A DNA stretch of 64,000 bases. It comes from DASVTR01 sp036387475. Lineage in GTDB: Bacteria; Acidobacteriota; Blastocatellia; Pyrinomonadales; Pyrinomonadaceae. The translations under genes and the position numbers were made by a program. Below, piece by piece: positions 59,637-64,000 of this stretch. The DNA lies in assembly GCA_036387475.1 (NCBI GenBank), contig DASVTR010000018.1, positions 232,425-296,424 of the forward strand, given 5' to 3'. The notes beneath the pieces were generated by a model. The model was not told where the DNA came from and searched no databases. It was given only the letters and a program-made list of their open reading frames with translations. Position 1 is the first letter of the stretch. The number at the start of each line of letters is the position of its first letter.

Positions 59637-60905
59637 CTATCGTCGTCCGTGTGCGATCTTCGCGGCTTCGGGCAACGAGCGCAGTCGAAGCATCGAGATG
59701 ACGCCGAAGAGTGGGCCAACGGCGAGCGCCGCAAAGGCGTAGCGCCAGCCGATTGTCTCAACCAGCTTTGGAATCAACTGAATTGAGGCCATCGTCAGTA
59801 GAAATCCGCAGCAGGTTTGCAGCGTCAACGCCGTGCCAATATAGCGCGGGTCGCCGAGTTCCGTCACGCAGGTTGAGAATTGCGCCGAATCAGCGACGAC
59901 CGTTGCGCCCCAGACGGCCGCCACTGTTAAGAGGAGCACAGGCGAGCCGCCGAACAGCAGGCCGATGATAATGCAACAGCTAGCGCTCGCGGCCATCGCC
60001 CATGAAGTGACGACGGTGCGGCCCACGCGGTCGGCGATAAGGCCACCAGCTACGCAGCCAATCGCGCCGCTGCCGATAACCAGAAAGGAAGCGATTTCAG
60101 CCAACGCAGGCTGGCTTCCCTGTTCCGCCAAGCTCGCGCGAATCATCACGGGCGTCCAAGTCCACATCGCGTAGAGTTCCCACATGTGGCCGAAGTAACC
60201 GAAGTTTGCCAGCCGCACGCTGCGTTCTCGAAAGACGGTCAAAACCTGCCTGACATCAAACTTCGCGGCAGGCAGAGCATACGGCCCGTCACCGACGAAG
60301 AGCAGCACAATCAAGCCTCCCGCGAGGGCCAGCGCGGAGACGAACAGAACGTTGTGACGCCAGAGGGGGCTTCCGAGTCCGTTAATCAAATATGGCGAAG
60401 CCTTGCCGAGCGTCAACGCCCCGACCAGCACGCCGAGCGCCATTCCGCGCCCGTGCTTAAACCACGTCGCCATGATCTTCATTCCCGGCGGATAGACGCC
60501 CGCCAGAAAGAGACCCGTGAAAAAACGCAGCGTAATGCCAATCGCAGCATCGTGTGCGAAGAGGCCGAAAAGCGCGTTGACGACTGCTCCGGCAAAGGCT
60601 GCGAGGGCAAACAGGTGACGCGCGTTGATGATGTCCGGCAGATTAAGCAAGGCACTTAGAAGCGTGCCCGCGACGAAGCCTAGTTGGACGGCCAGCGTAA
60701 ACCAGGCCGCGCTCGTTTCACTCAAGCGCCATTCCGTACTAATCGCGGGCATGACAGCGGAGGCGCTGAACCACAGTGTCATCCCCAGCAACTCTGCTAT
60801 TGCCAGCAAGACCAGCACGCGCCAGCGCTCACCTCTCGCCGCCGGTTCAATCTCCATCGCAGTCGCGCTTTGCATCTCGCTCTGGCGTCCGGTCTTGTCT
60901 CGCAT
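59637..60905 (-). CDS. MFS transporter
   Basis: The 422-residue carrier has about 12 hydrophobic segments. MFS-like marks: LFFTGLFLAGVYPPGMKIMATWFKHGRGMALGVLVG in the first half, a long cytoplasmic loop near 200-220, and IADRVGRTVVTSWAM (the DRxGR motif) in the second half. The substrate is unknown. The first 25 residues are hydrophilic and the start may lie at a later Met (MQSATAMEIEP). Confidence 0.85.
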   Translation of the reverse strand: MRDKTGRQSEMQSATAMEIEPAARGERWRVLVLLAIAELLGMTLWFSASAVMPAISTEWRLSETSAAWFTLAVQLGFVAGTLLSALLNLPDIINARHLFALAAFAGAVVNALFGLFAHDAAIGITLRFFTGLFLAGVYPPGMKIMATWFKHGRGMALGVLVGALTLGKASPYLINGLGSPLWRHNVLFVSALALAGGLIVLLFVGDGPYALPAAKFDVRQVLTVFRERSVRLANFGYFGHMWELYAMWTWTPVMIRASLAEQGSQPALAEIASFLVIGSGAIGCVAGGLIADRVGRTVVTSWAMAASASCCIIIGLLFGGSPVLLLTVAAVWGATVVADSAQFSTCVTELGDPRYIGTALTLQTCCGFLLTMASIQLIPKLVETIGWRYAFAALAVGPLFGVISMLRLRSLPEAAKIAHGRR

Positions 60906-60949
60906 CTGAAATTGAAGAACGCTTGCGCTCTATCAAAGCACAAACAGAC

Positions 60950-61001
60950 AAAGACACAAAGGCACGAAGAACTTGAATCTTCTTCGTGCCTTTGTGTCTT
61001 T
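60950..61001. repeat. octamer-phrase hairpin element between MFS and VIT-vWA genes
   Basis: Perfect 22-bp stem (60950-60971 with 60980-61001) and 8-nt loop. Left units are 8 nt (AAAGACAC, AAAGGCAC and so on) and the right ones are GTGCCTTT, GTGTCTTT. Outside the perfect stem more diverged copies of the phrase continue (to about 60935 and 61012). Confidence 0.9.
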
Positions 61002-61031
61002 GCGTTAAGTTTCTGTCGAAAACCCTTTGAG

Positions 61032-63563
61032 CTAACTGCTCGTCAGTTGCGGTGCGACGTAGCGCACGAACTTCAGCGCGGCGAGCTTCGACAGTTTCTC
61101 AATCGGCAGCCGCCCGATGACGAGCTTGCCTGTCTTCGGCTCAAGCACAACTTCAAAACCGAGTTGCTTGAGTTGCGCCATCGTCTCCGGCGTTTTATCC
61201 GTCAGCCAGATTTGCACCTCGGCTTTACCTTCACGGATAAACCTGGATTCATCCGCGCCGGGCTGCGAGTTTTTCTTCACCAGCCGCTCGATGACGTTGA
61301 TGATTGACGGATGCAGCTTGGTGAGCATCTCCTGCCGTTTGCGCTCTTCCGGCGAGAGCGCCACGGCGCGGTCGGCTGCTCCATCAGCCATAAATGTCCC
61401 TGAAGCCTTGCTGGTCGGCGGAGGAGGCGGTGATTTCGCCGCTTCCTTAACCCTCATTGACCTACGCATGGCTACACCACCTCCGCCGCCGCCTCCGCCG
61501 CCGCGCGTTCGACCTCTGCTCTTATCGGCGTTGCCTAAAACGCGATAGTTTAGTGCGGCCCCAGTCTGCACCGGAACAGCAGCCTTTTGATCCTCTTCGC
61601 CAAACACGCCCTCACGGCTGACGCCCTCCGGCATCTCGACGGGCACTTCGACGCGACGCGGCACGCCTCCATCCGTGACGGTCATCTCTTCGACGGCGAC
61701 AAACGAAGTGAATTGCGTCATCAAGCGATATTCGAGGCCGAGTTGCGTGATTGTTTCCTGCAATTCAGGACGCATCTGTCCGTGCTGCGCGCCGTTGTAA
61801 TCCTGGCCCATCAAATCATCAATGCGCGTTCGCGCCCAGAGCGTCGCCAGCACATCGTGCTGCGTCTGCCGCTCAGGCAATTCAATTGGAATCTCGCGTA
61901 CAAAATCGCGGCCCGACATCTTTCCTTTCAGGCGAATCACGCCGCGCTTGCTTCCTGTGTAGCGCCCCGAAAGAATGACCGGCTTGGCGCTAAACAAATC
62001 CGGGATGCGCTGCGGGTACACGTCTGTGACCGGCAGTCCAGCCCAGTCAACGGTGATGTCCGTCAAGAGCGGACTGCGCACGCGCTCGTGAAAACGACGC
62101 GCAGCCGCCGAGCCGTCATCATTCAACGACACGTACTCGACTTCGCCGCGCCCGTATTCCGCCATCTTGTCTAACAGAAAGCGATTGACGGAACTGCCGA
62201 TGCCAAACGAAAAGACGCGTGCGTTCGAGTGCTTCTGCACCTCAGCGATAATCGACATGTCGTCGCCGACGTAGCCGTCCGTCATAAAGCAGACGATGCG
62301 TATGTGGTCTGCAGCGTCCGACGGTTCGAGCGCCGCGCGAATCGCCTTCATCATCTCTGTGCCGCCGCCGCCCTCTCTCGTCTCCAAAAACTTCTGAGCC
62401 TTCGAGAGATTCTCTTTCGTCGCAGGGACGGGCTGCGGAAAGAGTATGCTGGTGTCGCCCGCAAACGTAATCAGATTGAAAGTGTCCTGCGGATACATTC
62501 CATCGAGCGCCAGCTTCATTGATTCCTTCGCCTTCTCAATCGGAAAACCGCTCATCGAACCCGACGTGTCGAGCACGAAGACGATCTCTTTCGGCGTCAC
62601 GTCTTCGGCGGTCACGCGGTCGGGGGGTTGCAGAATCAAAGTGAAGAAGCCACCACGGTCTGAGCGATGCGTGAGCACTGCATCTTCCACCTTACGGCCC
62701 GCCACGTCATACTTCAGGATGAAATCCTTATTGGGAATCGTCTCTTTATCTTTGAGACGAACGACCGCACGACCGCCGCCGTGCCTTTCGACATCAACCT
62801 CATGAGAATTCGATTTCAACTCGTCAAGCGGCACGCCCGTATCAAGCGTCACTTCGACGGAAATATCGTGGCCTGCGCGCGTGCCCTTGGCCGCGACCTG
62901 CGGCGTAATGCGCGAGCCGTCCGGCACGCGTGTAGTGTCGGGTGAGAAGCCACCGCCCTGCTGCCCTGTCGGCGCGCCCGAAACATAGCGTGGGCCAACG
63001 ACCATCGGAAAGACAAACTCATAAGAGCCGTCTTCATACTTCAACGTCTGGACGTAGCTGAGCGTCACCGTCACGCGCTCGCCCGGCATGATGTTGGCGA
63101 CCGATTGCGTGAAGATATTGGGCCGCTCCTGATCGAGCAGGCTCGCTACCTGTCCAGCATTCTTCGCAGCATCATAAACGGCTTGCGCCTGTTCGCGCCG
63201 CATGATTTTTCCTTTCACCGTGCGGTCGGCGACGAGCATCGTCATATCGTCAACCGCCGCGTTCTGCGGCAAGGGAAACGTGTAAACAGCTTCAATCTTA
63301 TCCTTGAACGGATTCTCAAACTCCTGCGTGACAGAAACGCGAGAGAGAAAGCCGCTAATCTCGGCTTTCACGCTGGTGTGTTTGAGCGGACAGACGCCCT
63401 TCAATTTTCCACTCGCGTCTACAACCTGCAACGCGCCCGGCGTTTCATCTTCGGCTTTAGCAGCGCGTGTCGTCTTCGCACCCTGACGTGCCGCAAAGAA
63501 CATCACACCGGCAATCATCAACGCCAGCACGAGCATCGCTCTCATCAAAGGATTTCGGTACAT
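61032..63563 (-). CDS. VIT and von Willebrand factor A domain protein
   Basis: The 843-residue protein starts with a membrane anchor or signal (8-27; AMLVLALMIAGVMFFAA). A VIT domain follows (about 55-170; FLSRVSVTQEFENPFKDKIEAVYTFPLPQNAAVDDMTM), then a vWA domain with MIDAS DTSGSMS (near 333; VFVLDTSGSMSGFPIEKAK) and MTDGYVGDD. A Gly-rich hinge and basic Ser/Pro segment (about 690-730) lead to a C-terminal domain. The layout matches inter-alpha-trypsin-inhibitor heavy chain-like bacterial proteins, probably periplasmic or cell-surface adhesion scaffolds. Confidence 0.9.
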   Translation of the reverse strand: MYRNPLMRAMLVLALMIAGVMFFAARQGAKTTRAAKAEDETPGALQVVDASGKLKGVCPLKHTSVKAEISGFLSRVSVTQEFENPFKDKIEAVYTFPLPQNAAVDDMTMLVADRTVKGKIMRREQAQAVYDAAKNAGQVASLLDQERPNIFTQSVANIMPGERVTVTLSYVQTLKYEDGSYEFVFPMVVGPRYVSGAPTGQQGGGFSPDTTRVPDGSRITPQVAAKGTRAGHDISVEVTLDTGVPLDELKSNSHEVDVERHGGGRAVVRLKDKETIPNKDFILKYDVAGRKVEDAVLTHRSDRGGFFTLILQPPDRVTAEDVTPKEIVFVLDTSGSMSGFPIEKAKESMKLALDGMYPQDTFNLITFAGDTSILFPQPVPATKENLSKAQKFLETREGGGGTEMMKAIRAALEPSDAADHIRIVCFMTDGYVGDDMSIIAEVQKHSNARVFSFGIGSSVNRFLLDKMAEYGRGEVEYVSLNDDGSAAARRFHERVRSPLLTDITVDWAGLPVTDVYPQRIPDLFSAKPVILSGRYTGSKRGVIRLKGKMSGRDFVREIPIELPERQTQHDVLATLWARTRIDDLMGQDYNGAQHGQMRPELQETITQLGLEYRLMTQFTSFVAVEEMTVTDGGVPRRVEVPVEMPEGVSREGVFGEEDQKAAVPVQTGAALNYRVLGNADKSRGRTRGGGGGGGGGVAMRRSMRVKEAAKSPPPPPTSKASGTFMADGAADRAVALSPEERKRQEMLTKLHPSIINVIERLVKKNSQPGADESRFIREGKAEVQIWLTDKTPETMAQLKQLGFEVVLEPKTGKLVIGRLPIEKLSKLAALKFVRYVAPQLTSS

Positions 63564-63852
63564 CAGACTTCTCCTCTTAAAAAAATAGGCGCGAGGGTTC
63601 GGCGCGAACGCAAGCCTGCGCCGCGCGTTAATCTTGATTAGCTCACCTGCTTACTTAGACACTCAACATCAACCCTAGTTCCAAAACATTACTGTCATAG
63701 AACGCGCCGCGCCTTCGGGCTTGCAATTACTTTTTAATTTCCTGAAAGCAATTCTTCGCGCCTTCTTGAGAGCGGCAAACAAAAGGCGGCGCTCCTTACG
63801 CGAAGAAGCACCGCCTGAATTGAGATTGGAAAAGCTCAGCCTAGGGCCAGCG
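63564..63852. other. 289-bp spacer with a terminator, no gene
   Basis: No credible frame. The left part (63564-63700) should contain the promoter of the VIT-vWA gene. The right part holds the terminator of the incoming TonB-type gene (63784-63816). Confidence 0.4.
63784..63816 (-). terminator. Rho-independent terminator of the TonB-C gene
   Basis: AGGCGGCGCT (63784-63793) pairs with 63807-63816 (one G-T pair) around a 13-nt loop. On the minus strand the stem is followed by TTTGTTTG, a T-rich tail, 37 bp after the stop codon. Confidence 0.7.
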
Positions 63853-64000
63853 TTAATACAGATTAAAGTTATATTCAATCTGAATATGTTGTGAGACTGC
63901 CCGCCCATCCTTCATCGCCGGACTAAACCGTATCTGTCTGGCCGCCGCTATCGCTCGCTCCGTCAATCCATACGGTAAGCCTGACACTGCCCTGATGTTC
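63853..64000 (-). CDS. TonB C-terminal-domain protein, C-terminal part (runs off window)
   Basis: The last 48 codons of a minus-strand gene that begins beyond position 64000. Visible residues GLPYGLTERAIAAARQIRFSPAMKDG, then SQHIQIEYNFNLY-stop, are a typical TonB-C end (GLTERAIxAARQIRFxPAxKDG). The N-terminal anchor is not visible. A terminator follows the stop. It is the second TonB-type protein in the window after the one at 223-678. Confidence 0.85.
   Translation of the reverse strand, partial: NIRAVSGLPYGLTERAIAAARQIRFSPAMKDGRAVSQHIQIEYNFNLY

Overview
The window is dense, GC-rich bacterial chromosome (about 60 protein genes, short spacers, no rRNA or tRNA gene recognised). The gene content suggests Acidobacteriota, probably a Blastocatellia-like lineage. 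The evidence is a winged-helix/TPR membrane regulator, TonB-C energy transducers at both ends of the window, a VIT/von Willebrand A surface protein, a MglA-like GTPase with a Roadblock partner, and the purine-degradation set. This placement is inference from gene content only; no phylogenetic marker was compared. Layout: 1-8.3 kb holds an aldolase fragment, a TonB-like protein and rex on the minus strand, then ruvA, ruvB, a large secreted helical protein, a YihY/BrkB membrane protein, queA and an acetyltransferase on the plus strand. 8.3-16.6 kb holds the MglA/Roadblock pair, a histone-H1-like TPR protein, and a yvcK-glmU-glmS run (UDP-GlcNAc synthesis next to a UDP-sugar-binding regulator), then msrB. 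16.7-22.2 kb is an accessory region: small hypotheticals, an orphan DUF433 protein, the broken C-terminal end of a large DNA methyltransferase, a 21-bp minisatellite, a Crp/Fnr regulator, a receiver domain without its phosphoacceptor Asp, an orphan YgiT zinc finger, and a PIN toxin-antitoxin pair packaged like an integron gene cassette with an attC-like site. 22.2-31.5 kb has a DUF3006/metallo-beta-lactamase divergent pair, an OPT transporter, the wHTH-TPR regulator and a CitE-like lyase. 31.5-42.1 kb is a purine catabolic cluster, mostly minus strand: NCS2 permease, three-subunit xanthine dehydrogenase, membrane urate hydroxylase without cytochrome domain, HIU hydrolase, OHCU decarboxylase, allantoicase and allantoinase. 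42.2-46 kb has MgtC, glpD and glpK. 46-64 kb has a TPR lipoprotein, a nuclease-family protein, a VanX-type dipeptidase, a MerR-TipAS regulator with a 19-bp-spacer promoter, a second molybdenum hydroxylase of the PaoABC (Tat-exported) type, several secreted unknowns, an Xaa-Pro aminopeptidase, an MFS carrier and the VIT-vWA protein. How the genes work together: the xanthine dehydrogenase-to-allantoicase genes form a nearly complete route from hypoxanthine/xanthine to ureidoglycolate and urea, fed by the NCS2 permease. yvcK, glmU and glmS join central sugar control to cell-wall precursor supply. glpK and glpD form a glycerol pathway. The most striking non-genic signal is a family of at least twelve hairpin elements, eleven wholly or mainly intergenic and one inside a reading frame. 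Each has arms built of 7- or 8-nt phrases repeated in tandem, with a different phrase in each element. They resemble the short tandemly repeated repetitive (STRR) elements of cyanobacteria but are organised as inverted repeats. One lies in the linker of the wHTH-TPR regulator, and one supplies the last residues of a secreted protein.
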